Origin: Diplosphaera chodatii
Lineage: Eukaryota; Chlorophyta; Trebouxiophyceae; Prasiolales; Stichococcaceae
Assembly (NCBI GenBank): GCA_032358165.1
Contig: JAALGY010000010.1
Span: forward strand, 1,426,001 to 1,490,000
DNA: 64,000 nt
Reading direction: 5' to 3'
Shown here: piece after piece, positions 39,063 to 51,100 of the stretch
Numbering within the stretch: the stretch's first letter is position 1
How the letters are laid out: each line of letters opens with the position of its first letter
Translations under genes and position numbers: made by a program
Notes under the pieces: model-generated
Seen by the model: only the letters and a program-made list of their open reading frames with translations
Told to the model about the DNA's origin: nothing
Database searches by the model: none

Positions 39063-42000
39063 ATGAAGCAGAACACGTCGCGAGCAGGCGCGTGGCTGCT
39101 TCTGCTGTCCATGCTGCTGGCCACTGGTGGGCGCCTACCTGCCGTTGTGGCAACCGCGCAAAGCGGCCTGCGAGCGGCAGTGTCGGGCGTACCGGTCCAC
39201 AGCACACGTGATTTGCTGGCCGTGGGTGGACGGAACGATCCGGAGGTGCGATGGCCTTGTGGCCGCAGCGCTCGCAAGTTGCGAAGCATAATCGCTGCAC
39301 AACCCCGACGGCCGTTCAGTGCACGGCCCGTGAGCCTGCGTTGGCCGCATGCAATTGCCACAAGCATCAGCAGCATGATAAGGCTGGCTGCAGATGGGAC
39401 GGGGGCCCGCTGGAGGAGGTTCACCTCTGAGGCAGCCTGACTGGTTTCCAGATGCGACATGTCAGTGAGGGCCGGCCACAGCGTGCCTGGTGGCGCGGCA
39501 CAGCCTGCTCAAAGGCTTCCATTTCGGACGCTATTGTGATGTCTCACCGCCTGCCTCGCATTGCTGCAGGTAGCCGCCGTCCTGAGGCGCTGCGAGGCGC
39601 AGTCCGCCGCAGGCCGCCCCCGATGCAGCGAGCTGGACCGCTACATGACCAACTGCATCAAGGTAGCCGGAAGACTCGGTGCAACCTGCACGGCATACAC
39701 CCTTTTGCTTTAGTCACAGGCATCCATGGTCATACTGCGCATCTGCGGTACCGCAGAAATGCTCACTGATGAGTAAGGTTAACATGACTAGGTTGGTGCG
39801 CGGCTGCTGAGCGGGACTGCACTGCATCACTGCACCGCAGGTGCACGGGCCGCAGTGCCTGCGATGCACGTTCTCCACCGTGAGAAAGGTCAGCGCAAGG
39901 AACTCCTGCTGCACGGCCGTCCGCGATGCCAGGGCCTACGCCATCCGGCGCTGCCAAGTCGGTGAGCTGCTAGACCGCCCTGACTTTGCTGACCTAGCGC
40001 AGCCCAGCATGTGGTGATGTGCAGCCGTGTGCTTGCACGGCGGTGGGCGATACAACACCGTTGCCGCGTGTCACTGCACCTGGCTGCGTCATCATGCACC
40101 GATCAACATTATCATTCCGCTGTCCATTGCCGTGCTTGCTGCAGTGGCTGGGCCTGGGTATCAGCTGGACAGGTCCAGCAGGGCCCAGCCCTGCCCGGCA
40201 GGCAGCGTCAAAGCCGGCGCAGGCAACGCAAAGTGCGCCAAGTGCAGCGGCCGCTCATATCAGCCCAGCCCGCGGCAGCGCAGCTGCAAGGCCTGCCCCG
40301 CAGGCAGGCGCGTGAACGCCGCACGGACGGGGTGCATCAGCTATGGCCCCGGCGTGCAGCCCGGCCGCCTGGGCGCCCCCGAAAAATGCCCGCCAGGTGG
40401 GGATGATCGATCCCTGAGCACAGCTGGCATGGCAGTTCAGCGTTAGGCCACAAAAGGCGCCGGTGGATTGATGTTGCTGACTTGTGTCACCCCCCATTCC
40501 CGCGTCAGATGTGTTGGCGAGCTGCGGGGCGTATTGGCAGCTGCTTTGCCAATGTTGAGATAGAACAAGGGCGCCTGTGTTCCGTGCAGGCACCGCAAAG
40601 GCGGGCAGCGGGGACTTCCGCTGCGGGCGGTGCTCTGGGGCTTCGGCAGACGGACGGCAGCGCTTCTCAGCGAACGCGGGCCAGAGCCAGTGTGCCCTGT
40701 GCCCCCGCGGCTACACAGCCAATGCCGCGCGCACGGCCTGCAGTGAGTCTTTGACTGCAGCGCATCAGCGTGAATGGAGCAACAGGGTCACCACAGTCCT
40801 TGAATCATCTGGTTACCACTCTGCCGCCAGCTGGGGCTTTCGCACTATGTGGTTGATGCTGTGAAAGCGCCTTAATGCATGAGGGCACCAGCCTCTAGGC
40901 GCAAAGAGGGCAGACTGTCAGATACACAGCCGTCCTGCCTGATGATACAATGATGTGTCCACTGCAGGGCCACCTGCCCCGCCGCCGCCACCGCCCCCGA
41001 TGGCGCCACCACCCCCACCCCCAAAACCTCCGCTCACCCCTCCACCTCTGCCGGCAGCGTCTCCGCCCCGCCCCCCGCCGGCGCCACCGCCATCACCGCC
41101 GCCGCACTCCCCGCCCAGCCCCCCGCCTGCTCCGCCGCCGTCACCGCCGCCCCAGCCCCCGCCCAGCCCCCCGCCTGCGCCACCGCCATCACCGCCGCCC
41201 CAGCCCCCTCCCAGCCCCCCGCCTGCGCCGCCGCCGTCCCCGCCGCCCCAGCCCCCGCCCAGCCCCCCGCCTGCGCCACCACCATCCCCGCCGCCCCAGC
41301 CCCCTCCCAGCCCCCCGCCTGCTCCACCGCCGTCCCCGCCGCCGCAGCCCCCGCCCAGCCCCCCGCCTGCTCCGCCGCCGTCCCCGCCACCCCAGCCCCC
41401 GCCCAGCCCCCCGCCTGCTCCGCCGCCGTCCCCGCCACCAGCGCCACCACCGCCCTCGAGACCTTTTATCCTGGCTGTGGGTGAGACATCATACCACCCT
41501 GTATCAGTCGTCAAGCTGCGTCAGCTGTCTGTGCGAACATCGTCCCCTGTTCAGATTCTACGCTCAACTGCACTGATGGATGGATGGATAGATGATGGAC
41601 GCTAGCTGTGGCGCTGGGTCAAGGCCACGCTGTTTTACACAGTTGCTATGTATACCAAGTTGCAACGTTTGAGAGCATCTTGCATGGCCCTGTGTCGCTT
41701 CTCCCGTGCCAGCTGTGTAGATTCTGTAGGTTGTGGCGTACCGTGCCTGCCAGTCTGTTGAAATCGCTGCTGTGCAGCAGCATAGCAGCACATGAACGCT
41801 TTGTGCACATGCATGTGCTGGCTGCTTTTTGCTCGCGGCGCAGGTGGTCAGTACAGCCGCAGATAATCAGCTAAGCTAACCGGTCACTTAAGTCTAGACA
41901 TAATCCAGCAGGAACGTGCCAAGTGTATGCGGCGCTATTGCTGCACTGCAGGCGGCAACTTCTCTGGCCTACCGCCGCAGGCCGAGCTGCAGCGTGCCAG

Positions 42001-45000
42001 CACGCCTACAGAGTGGGACGGCACCATCGCGCAGCCGTCCGGCGGCTACCGCCGCGGCGCTGCCCTGGTGAGGTCTGATACGATAAAGGCTATACGTCAT
42101 CGTCGCTCCTGGATGCTGCAGCCCTGCGAACCCGTATGCGTGCTGAGTTTTCCGCCAAAAGCGCATCTACATGCATGACGGCTCCGCTCCAGCATATGGT
42201 GTCTTGCGCTCCTGACCGTAAACCAGCTGCCCGGCCCAAACCGATGCAGGCATCCACTACATCTTGACTGCGACCACACTGGCATCCAGGTCAAGCTGGG
42301 GAACGGGCTGGTGCTGTGGGCCGGCGGCTATGCCTCTCCTGATGACGTCACCGGGGTCGCGACATCTTACAACACCTCTGAGGTGCGCACAGCTCATCTG
42401 TCCTTCGACCTGGATCCAGTCCCTACACTGCAGGGCTCGTCTAGCATGCTTGAATCAGCGGGCTGACTCCCAGGTGCTCGGTCAAGGCTTCCGCAGCCCG
42501 GAGTGCCTCTTTGTCAAAGCAAACGCCAGACGTCAGCACCACAGAGTATGACCTGCGAACCCCAGTGCAGTGCACAGGAGGCCAAGCTGATGAGGCACAT
42601 TGCATATGCCAACTGCAGGTGTACAACTCTACTACCGACACCTGGTCCACAACAGGTGTGGCCTGCTGCCCTGGAACCTGCTGCGCAGCAGACAGACCTC
42701 CATTCCGACATCCGTGTGCCAGCTGCACATGCATGCCGAGCGCTTCAAACTTGCAGTGGTACCCCAGATGCTCTACTGGCTGGCAGTCATCCATGCCTTT
42801 TGCCGCGCAGGCACCTTTGTGGCGGCCTCCGGCCGCATCTTCCTCTCACTGTTGGCGCTGCCAGGTGATGAAACATATAGTGCAGTGATTAATGAATGGT
42901 AATTTCAAAAACACCCAACAACACACACCTGCACCTTGAGCCTGCATGCAACCGCTGGACTGTGTTGCTCTGGTGTGCTGGGGTCTTGGCACGCCAATCC
43001 GGAGCACATCTGGGTTTGGAATGTGATGACTTACAACTTGTAGCGGATTGTGGTTGGAAGGTTAGCTGCATGGCGAACCTTAAGCTCTTCATGAAATGTC
43101 AACGTTTGCACCACAGACGGCGACACTGCGCTTGCCTGTGGAGGGGAGACAAGTAGATACGAGGTCGTCCTGAACACATGCGAGGTGGGCTGCAGCTGCC
43201 AATCCGGCGGTTGGCCGCGCCGCCGTATGGGTGAGAGTTCAGCAATGGTCCAGATGCTTGCGGTGATCATCCAAACTGGGAGCACTGGAAGTGCAGGTGT
43301 ATAGCTCTAGGACCAACACATGGACCGTAGCACCCTCGATGACCACGAACCGCACCTTCCTCGGCAGCATTCTGTACCAGGTGTGTGATCCACAGACCGT
43401 CATCGCTTGTGCTTGCGACAACACTGCCAACAGCGAGCAATTCAGTTGGTCCGCCACCAATTGCAGTGCTGTCACCCAAGACCAGGTCCTCCGCAATGCT
43501 GCATACATATTCTGCAACTATTGCGCAGGGACAACCACTGCACTGCGGTGGCGTCCAGTCTGAAGCCGATACATCCAGCTGCGAGATATTCAATCAGTCG
43601 ACCTCGCAGTATGACCCCTTCCCAAGTCTGCCAGCCGGATCGGATGCTGATTCATACTCCTTCCAGCTGGTGCGCAGAGCAGGCCGCGAAGCTGCAAGCC
43701 TATGCTCGGGGCTACACGGCTGGGCCGCGCACCCCTGGCTTGCAGCCTTGCCGATGTAATAAGCGTGCACATACGCCTGCTGGGCACTGATCAGAGGAAA
43801 GCATCATGTATGCAGGTCGCGCTGACAGGCGGCACCCTGGTGGCGGGCTTGTCGACCGCATACTCTTACATGAATGAAACCCTGACCTTCGTTTTCAAGG
43901 CAGGGGCTAGTGCCTGGACGGCTGTGACGCCTGAGGTATGCCTGGTTGCATGGCATTGACGAAGATCAGAACTTGACTAGTGTGTGTTTGTTGCTCGACA
44001 AGGACATGACGGATGCACAGTCCACAAGGTACTGTACGCATGCAGGGGGATCGTGATGTGTTATTTGTGGGCATGTAGGTTCAGGCAGCTTACATCACAC
44101 TTGCAAGCTGCAACAATGACGCAACGGCATACCTGATCGGGGGCTTTTTGGGCGAAGGTATCGCCACACCGACTGTGCAGGCGAGGCAGCTCCCCTTTTC
44201 TTGGCTCTGCTGGCTGCACTAGTGAAGCAGAACGCGCATGCTGCTGCCGACTTGGACCCGCCCGATGGCGGATGCATGGCAGCATTCGAAGACAGGCGAG
44301 CTGCACCCCATCCTTGCCTTGTGTCTGTACACATGCAGGTGCTGGACGAGGACAATCTGACCTGGAACGCAACGAATTCACCCTTGCAGACGGTGAGTGC
44401 ATGGACTATGGCATTAGCATGGCGGCGAGGCTGCTCTTATTGCATCACGGCGTGCTCGATCAACCCTTGCTTGCGCAAGCGTATATAGTTGTGAGTGCCC
44501 AGGACTTGAAAGCTACACCAGCTGCAAAAGAGATTGCTCTTTGTGCGCTGCATGCAGGCTCGTTGGTTTCATTCCGCGCTGTCGCTCCCAGGCACGTCGT
44601 GGGCTTTCCCCGTTATGTACTGTTTACCACTCCTCTGTGTTGCGCTTTGCGCTGCTTGAGGAGTGTATCAATCAAGGCTGTGCCATGACTCAAGTGACAA
44701 CATGTTCTGCATTGTAAGCTGATGTGTTTGTCGACCTCGTCTGAATGCAAAATCTAACAGCTGTATGCTCTGGCCCTGCAGACGGGTCGTGCCTTGTCGT
44801 GGGAGGTAGGCTCACTGTCACATGTCACAGCCGCACTGCCATGCAGTAGCGTAGATGGCTGACGTCATTCAAGCACTACGGCACCACACAAGCAAGCAAA
44901 TGCATTGCCCAGCCTGTACGCATATGCTGTCTGCACGCATGTGTTGTCTGCGCAGGGTCAGGGAATGGCGCTACAAGCGTGGACTCGGCGGAGCGCCTCT

Positions 45001-45098
45001 ATTCGGGCGCGGCAGCCTGGTCGCCCGCCGGCACCATGACAAACAGCAGGAAAAGGCTGCTGATCGCCAATCAACGCCTGGCGGTGGCGCTCCCCTGA
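39063..45098 (+). CDS. Secreted Cys-rich / Pro-rich hinge / kelch beta-propeller protein, paralogue A
   Basis: Predicted extracellular-matrix glycoprotein. ATG 39063: signal peptide (AWLLLLSMLLATGG), then LLAVGGRNDPE. Cys exons: LRRCEAQSAAGRPRCSELDR, then VHGPQCLRCTFSTVRKVSAR. Exon 4 (40145-40396) and exon 5 encode ephrin-receptor-like (GCC2/GCC3) modules (AQPCPAGSVKAGAGNAKCAK; CALCPRGYTANAARTAC). The hinge exon 40968-41480 (171 codons) is SPPPAPPP/SPPPQPPP. Then kelch/galactose-oxidase-like blades, one strand pair per small exon: GNGLVLWAGGYASPDDVTG, VYNSTTDTWSTTG, GDTALACGGETSRYEV, VYSSRTNTWTVAPSMTTNRT, QPLHCGGVQSEADTSSCEIF, TLVAGLSTAYSYMNETLTFV, LASCNNDATAYLIGGFLGEG, VLDEDNLTWNATNSPLQT, DGSCLVVGG, and last exon VDSAERLYSGAAAWSPAG to RLAVALP, TGA 45096-45098. 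Many N-glycosylation sequons. No catalytic residues recognised, so a binding or structural role is more likely than an oxidase. Confidence 0.82.
40968..41480 (+). repeat. Pro-rich hinge exon of gene A (513 bp)
   Basis: C-rich repeat of SPPPAPPP and SPPPQPPP units between acceptor ctgcag and donor GTGG|GTGAG. Same acceptor and donor contexts as the hinge exons of B and C. Confidence 0.85.
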
Positions 45099-48000
45099 TG
45101 CAGGCGTGCGCCCCTGATGCAGGCAGGTGTCTGGTGCCGCGTTCTGAATTATGATGTCCGCTGCTATGCTGCCAGTACTGCATCTTGCAGCCCTCTGCTC
45201 ACGTGCACTCCGTGGATGAAGGCGATGCTTTGGCACTTGTCGAACAACTCGGTTTACCTTGTTGCAGCACAATCAACATGTGAGCACGTCTGCTGCCCCT
45301 ACGGGAGCGAGACCTTAGGGCTCCCTCATAGTTTGCTGCATTATTGGTGCCATGCACAGGTGAACACTCTCGTCTCCGAGCCTGGCCATGGAGTGTGGGA
45401 GCTGGTTGTTCTCGCTGCTGGCCTCAACAGAACTGCGGGAGCTTGGCACCACGCCATATGTGCACAGTGTCCTACAATGGTGCAAGTATGTTTGATTGCC
45501 AGATGTTGGCACCGCTTGCGTTGGCAGCACCCATGCTGGCCAAGGGGCATCACCTTGCCCCAGCTCCATTGGGAGGCCATGGAGCAGATGCCTGCACATA
45601 TAGTCGTCTAGACAGCCTGTCCAAAGGACCACAGGACTGAGTCCTTTGGTTCGAAAACTCAACTTTGGGACTTTGACACTTTGATCATAGTCTGCAGTGA
45701 TGAAATGACGGGAGAATGCGCAACCTCTACCCTCAGCAGCATGCATGTGCCATACAAAACATTATGTGCTGCGTTGTACCATACATCTATGAACAAGCAG
45801 CCGGCGCATGCTGCGCAGCGCCGGCACATACGTACGAATGAACATCCGCTAGCCACAACGGAGCAATGATGTGCAGTCCAGTTGGGATCGTGTGGTGCTG
45901 CAGGTCTATACCCTCAAGCGCGGCCGGTGCTAGATATCCGACATCAGCAGCACAGCGCATGCTTGTGCGCGCCTAATGTGCGGTGTGCCATGAGGGCTGA
46001 AATGTGGATTGAAATACGGACATGTGTCAGGAGGTCAGCCTCTGTCAGCTGGCATGACAAGGGGTTCGCCCTTCGGGCGTAAAAATGCCCCCTCGGCCTG
46101 CCTCGCACAATTTAGGTGCTGTGTGCAGTTTCAGTACAGCGCTAGCGCTAGCGCCGGGGTGCTCACAGTTTTGAGCACAAGCAAGCAGGCGTTGCATGCC
46201 GCCGGCATCACGCATGAGGGTTTATCACCGCGTATTAGGAGCCTCTGCAAGGCTTCACGTTGTTTAGCGCAGCATACGGTCAGTGGCCATCTCGATGTCC
46301 AGATCACTGCCAGAAGTCGGTCCTAATCTAAGGCACTTCAGGCCGCGAGACACGGCGCATCGTGAGGAGCATCCAGACTTAGGGTCATGACGGCATGCCG
46401 GGCTGCTGATATTGCTGGTTGCAAAGTGATTGGCCCCGATCGGCCGGGGAAAGTGGTCAGTTTGATCGGAGAATTTCGGCCCGCCAGTCGGCCGACGTCG
46501 GCCCGGCCAAACTGCAGCTCGGTCCGAGCAAAAATCACAGACACGCCAGCGCAGCCAGAGTAGATTGGATTGAAGCTGCACCCATGCCAGTGACAATTGA
46601 AGCAGCTTCAGGGGAGCTCTGTACCCTGACGGGCCAAGCAGGTGCAGGATGGCAATGGCAAATGCAGTCGATTGCACTGAACTATGCCCAAGCACGCCAG
46701 CACGGCTGTGCTATCCGATGTAAGGGGTCTCTTCATCGTGGCGCTGAGCTCGCTGTCAGGTTTGCAGCAGCAAGTTTTGCTCAGAAATGATCGGCCGGTT
46801 CTGCTGCCGACGTCGGCCAGCCAAAGGCACTTTTGGCCCGATTGAGCCACACTTTTGCCGGCCGATCGGGGCCAATCACTTTGCAACCAGCAATATGCCG
46901 CAGACAGGGCAGGACCGGCCAAATTCCGTGAACACAAATGTTGACGTGGCGCGCGGTGAGGGCTGGAAACACGCGGGTTTAAGCGTCAGGGAGCAAACTA
47001 AGAGCCCCCTCCTCGGGGGCAACAAAAAACGTGGCACACTCGCCTGCAGTGGCTGGACCACGTTGCTTCATGCGTTTTGACAACTTGTCAAACTTGGCAA
47101 GGTGCATGGTCTGTATTGTGATCTGCAGCATGCTGCGCTGCGCAGCGCAGATGTCGATGTTGTCAGCTGCCTGCCTTTGACAGCAATGGCCATAAGCAGT
47201 CGGAGATCGTGTCTGAACGGCAATGCGTCTGATCGCAATGTGGGCACACCATTTGCGCATGGTAAGCTGCACGCACATGTATGTGTACGCAGTCCAGCTG
47301 CTGGACAGCAGGGTTTTGCGTCCGTCGAGCCCTAAACATGGGAGCCACCGCCGTCCACCATCCACAACGTGTAGTCTCCTGACAATCTTTGTGTGGCAGC
47401 GTCGTCCCGGATGACCACGCACACTTCTCGCACGGTTTCTGCAACAGTTGATTTGACAGAATTTGGCAGGCACTGCACTGTGCATGCTTCACCCTAGGCC
47501 ACCACTGCAACAATGCACATGCAGCGGCAGCTTACCAGTGGATTGCCCCATACTGTACCGCATGGTTTGCACAGCACATGGTCATGCTGGCCAGCCGGCC
47601 ATGGCTGGGTGGGCTGTGATGATGGGGGCAGCCAGCAAGCTGGCGGCGCCCTGGCAGCTTGCTGCAAAAGGTCGATGAAAGCAAGTGAATTTATCGGCTT
47701 TTTGCCTCTCCTGCTGTATGTATGCTGCGGTGCGTGCTGACGACTGCATCGTGCATTCATTTGCTCAAGGGATTACCGTGCAGAGGACAGTGTGCAAGCT
47801 GCGGCCTCAGCGTCAGGCACATGCAAGCCGATGCGACGTGGCTGCTGCACTGCTGCAATGCAGTCATTGTACTGGTACGTAGCACGCGACGTACTTCACA
47901 CATCGACGCCTGCTCCATGCGCAAGAGTTGGGTGGGACTATTTGTACGTAAAATGGTACAGCTTCAGGTCAGCAGCCTCAACAAGACCCAAGAAACCTGC

Positions 48001-48109
48001 GGTGTTACTATAATAAAGTGCTAGCTGGCAAAGCGTAAACGCCAACACACAAACCTCAGGTCGGCAGGAACTGAGAGTCCGCAAACGTATCGGCCGGTAC
48101 ACACTAGCC
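45099..48109. other. End of unit 1 and start of unit 2, with an inserted element; no firm gene
   Basis: 45099-45905 is the 3' flank of gene A (matched by 53944-54680 after gene B). 45908-46060 and 47020-48109 match the upstream part of unit 1. About 46060-47020 has no counterpart in unit 1 and holds the inverted-repeat element. A GGCCGAC-rich palindromic vocabulary marks the insert. Confidence 0.5.
46060..47020. mobile_element. Non-autonomous inverted-repeat element inserted in duplication unit 2
   Basis: Absent from the matching place in unit 1 (near 37900). It contains perfect 39-bp inverted arms at 46409-46447 and 46858-46896 (outer end ATATTGCTGGTTGCAAAGTG, inner end GATCGGCCGG). The arms continue inward as imperfect complements with shared GGCCGACGTCGGCC and GAGCAAA strings. 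No transposase reading frame. True termini and target duplication are not resolved, so the outer bounds come from the comparison with unit 1. Confidence 0.6.
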
Positions 48110-51100
48110 ATGAAGGAGAACACGTCGGGAGCAGGCGCGCGGCTGCTTCTGCTGTCCATGCTGCTGGCCACTGGTGGGTGCCTACCTGCCGTTGTGGCAA
48201 CCGCGCAAAGCGGCCTGCGAGCGGCAGTATCGGACGTACCGGTCCACAGCACACGTAATTTGCTGGCCGTGGGTGGACGGAACGATCCGGAGGTGCGATG
48301 GCCTTCTGGCTGCGGCGCTCGCAAATTGCAAAGCATAATCGCTGCAACCCCAACGGCCGTTCAGTGCACGGCTCTTGAGCCTGCGTCGACCGCATGCAAT
48401 TTGCCAGAGGCATCAAAAGTATGATAAGCCTGGCTGCATATGGGACGGTGGCCCGCTGGAGGAGGTTCACCTCCGAGGCAGCCTGACTGGTTTCCAGATG
48501 CGACATGTCAGTGAGGGCCGGCCACAGCGTGCCTGGTGGCGCGGCACAGCCTGCTCAAAGGCTTCCGTTTCGGACGCTATTGTGATGTCTCACCGCCTGC
48601 CTCGCAGTGCTGCAGGTGGCCGCCGTCCTGAGGCGCTGCGAGGCGCAGTCCGCCGCAGGCCGCCCCCGATGCAGCGAGCTGGACCGCTACATGACCAACT
48701 GCATCAAGGTAGCCAGAATGCCCGGTGACAACTGCCCAGCCAACACCTTTCGCATCAGTCACAGGCACCCATGGTCATACTGCGCATCTGCGGTACCGCA
48801 GACCGACTTGCTCACTGATGAGTAAGGTTAAAATGACTAGGGTGGTGTGCAGCCGCTGATTGGGACTGCACCGTTATCAATGGCACCGCAGGTGCACGGG
48901 CCGCAGTGCCTGCGATGCAGTTTCTCCACTGTGAAGAAGGTCAGTGCGAGGAACTCCTGCTGCACGGCCGTCCGCGACGCCAGGGCCTACGCCATCCGGC
49001 GCTGCCAAGTCGGTGAGCTGCTAGACCGCCCTGACTTTGCTGACCTAGCGCAGCCCAGCATGTGGTGATGTGCAGCCGCGAATGTGCAGCCGCGGTCTTG
49101 CACGGCAGTGTGCGCTGCGAAATGTTGTCGCATCGCACTGCACCTGGCTGCATCACCACGCACTGATCATGACGCTGTCGATGCCTACTGCAGTGGCTGG
49201 GCCTGGGTATCAGCTGGACAGGTCCAGCAGGGCCCAGCCCTGCCCGGCAGGCAGCGTCAAAGCCGGCGCAGGCAACGCAAAGTGCGCCAAGTGCAACGGC
49301 CGCACCTACCAGCCCAGCCCGCGGCAGCGCAGCTGCAAGGCCTGCCCCGCCGGCAGGCGCGTGAACGCCGCACGGACGGCATGCTTGAGCTTCGGGCCCG
49401 GCGTGCAGCCCGGCCGCCTGGGCGCCCCCGAAAAATGCCCGCCAGGTGGGCATCATGAAACCCTGAGCGCGCTTGGCATACAAGGTCATCATCAGGCCTG
49501 TCAGGCCACAAACAGCACCGGCGGATCGGTGTTGCTGATTTGTGTCACCCACCAATCAGCAGTCAAAATATGTTGGCACCCGAGTTGCGAAGCGTTTTGG
49601 CAGGCCGCCTGCCAAGCAGTTGAGCTGCTTCGCCGATGTTGAGATTAGAAGAAGGACGCCTGTGTTCCGTGCAGGCACCGCAAAGGCGGGCAGCGGGGAC
49701 TTCAGATGCGGGCGATGCATCGGGGCTTCAGCAGGCGGACGGCAGCGCTTCTCGGCGAAAGCGGGCCAGACCCAGTGTGCCTTGTGCCCCCGCGGCTACA
49801 CAGCCAACGCTGCGCGCACAGCCTGCCGTGAGTCTCTGACTACAGGCATCACGACTGAAGCTCCAAATGTCGCCGCTGCCCTCTATCCGCTTGCCACCGG
49901 CTGCACCAAAAGGGCTTCCGCACTGTGCGAAAGATGCTCTGAAAGGGTCTGAAGTGCATGAAGGCACCCAGTCTCTGGGCGCATCGAGGGCAGACTGTCA
50001 GATACACGGTCGTCCTGATGAGCAGATGGTGTGTCCACTGCAGGGCCGCCTGCCCCGCCGCCGCCGCCACCGCCCCCAACAGCGCCACCACCATCCCCGC
50101 TGCCGCAGCCCCCTCCCAGCCCCCCGCCTGCGCCACCGCCATCCCCGCCGCCCCAGCCCCCTCCCAGCCCCCCGCCTGCGCCGCCGTCATCCCCGCCGCC
50201 CCAGCCCCCTCCCAGCCCCCCGCCTGCGCCACCGCCATCTCCGCCGCCCCAGCCCCCTCCCAGCACCCCGCCTGCTCCGCCGCCAGCCCCGCCGCCCCAG
50301 CCCCCTCCCAGCCCCCTGCCTGCTCCGCCGCCGTCTCCACCACCCCCAGCAGCGCCACCGCCCCCGAGGCCGTTTACAGGCATCCTGGCTGTGGGTGAGA
50401 CATCATACCATCCTGTACTAGTCGTCCAGCTGCGTCAGCTGTCTGTGCGGGCATGGTTCCTTGTTCAGATGTTGCACTGACGGATGAATGGACGGATGAA
50501 TGGACACCAGCTGTGGCACTGGAACAAGGCCACACTGCAACAACAGTTGCTGTGTACACCGAAATGCAATTGAACGACTTAGGGCATTTGACATGACCCT
50601 GCTTTGCTTCTTCTGTGCCTGTTGTGCAGACGCTGTAGGTTGTGGCGTGCCCTGCCAGTGTGTTGAAGAGTGCTGGTTGCTCTCTGCTGCGCAGCGCAGG
50701 TGGCCACTACAGCCGCAGTTGAGCGGCCAAGCAACCCGGTCATTCCGGTCTGAGCAAAACCCAGGAGCAGCATGCCAGTTGTATGCGTTGCTGTTGCTGC
50801 ACTGCAGGTGGCAACGAGTTCGACCCGGACCCACCGCATGCCGAGCTGCAGCGTGCAAGCGCACCTATGGGGTGGGACAGCACCATCACGCAGCCGCCCG
50901 GCTTCCGCAGCAGCGCTGCCCTGGTACGGTCTCAGGGTCTGGATACCATAAAGGCTGCACATCATCGTCGCCCCCAGATGCTGCAGCCCTTCAAAAACTC
51001 ATGCTGATGTTCTACCGAAGGGCACCTACATGGCGGCTCCGCTCCAGCATATGGTGTCCAGCGCTCCGGACCGTAGACCAGCTGCCAGGTCCGTATCGAA

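Larger units (their letters stand above)
37770..45905. repeat. Segmental tandem duplication, unit 1 (carries gene A)
   Basis: Begins with a stretch around CGCATGCTTGTGCGCGCC near 37822 that recurs near 45957, and ends at the block around AGCCACAACGGAGCA near 45850 that recurs near 54636. Gene order, exon order and most intron sequence match unit 2, which follows directly. Boundaries are by eye, good to about 50 bp. Confidence 0.8.
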
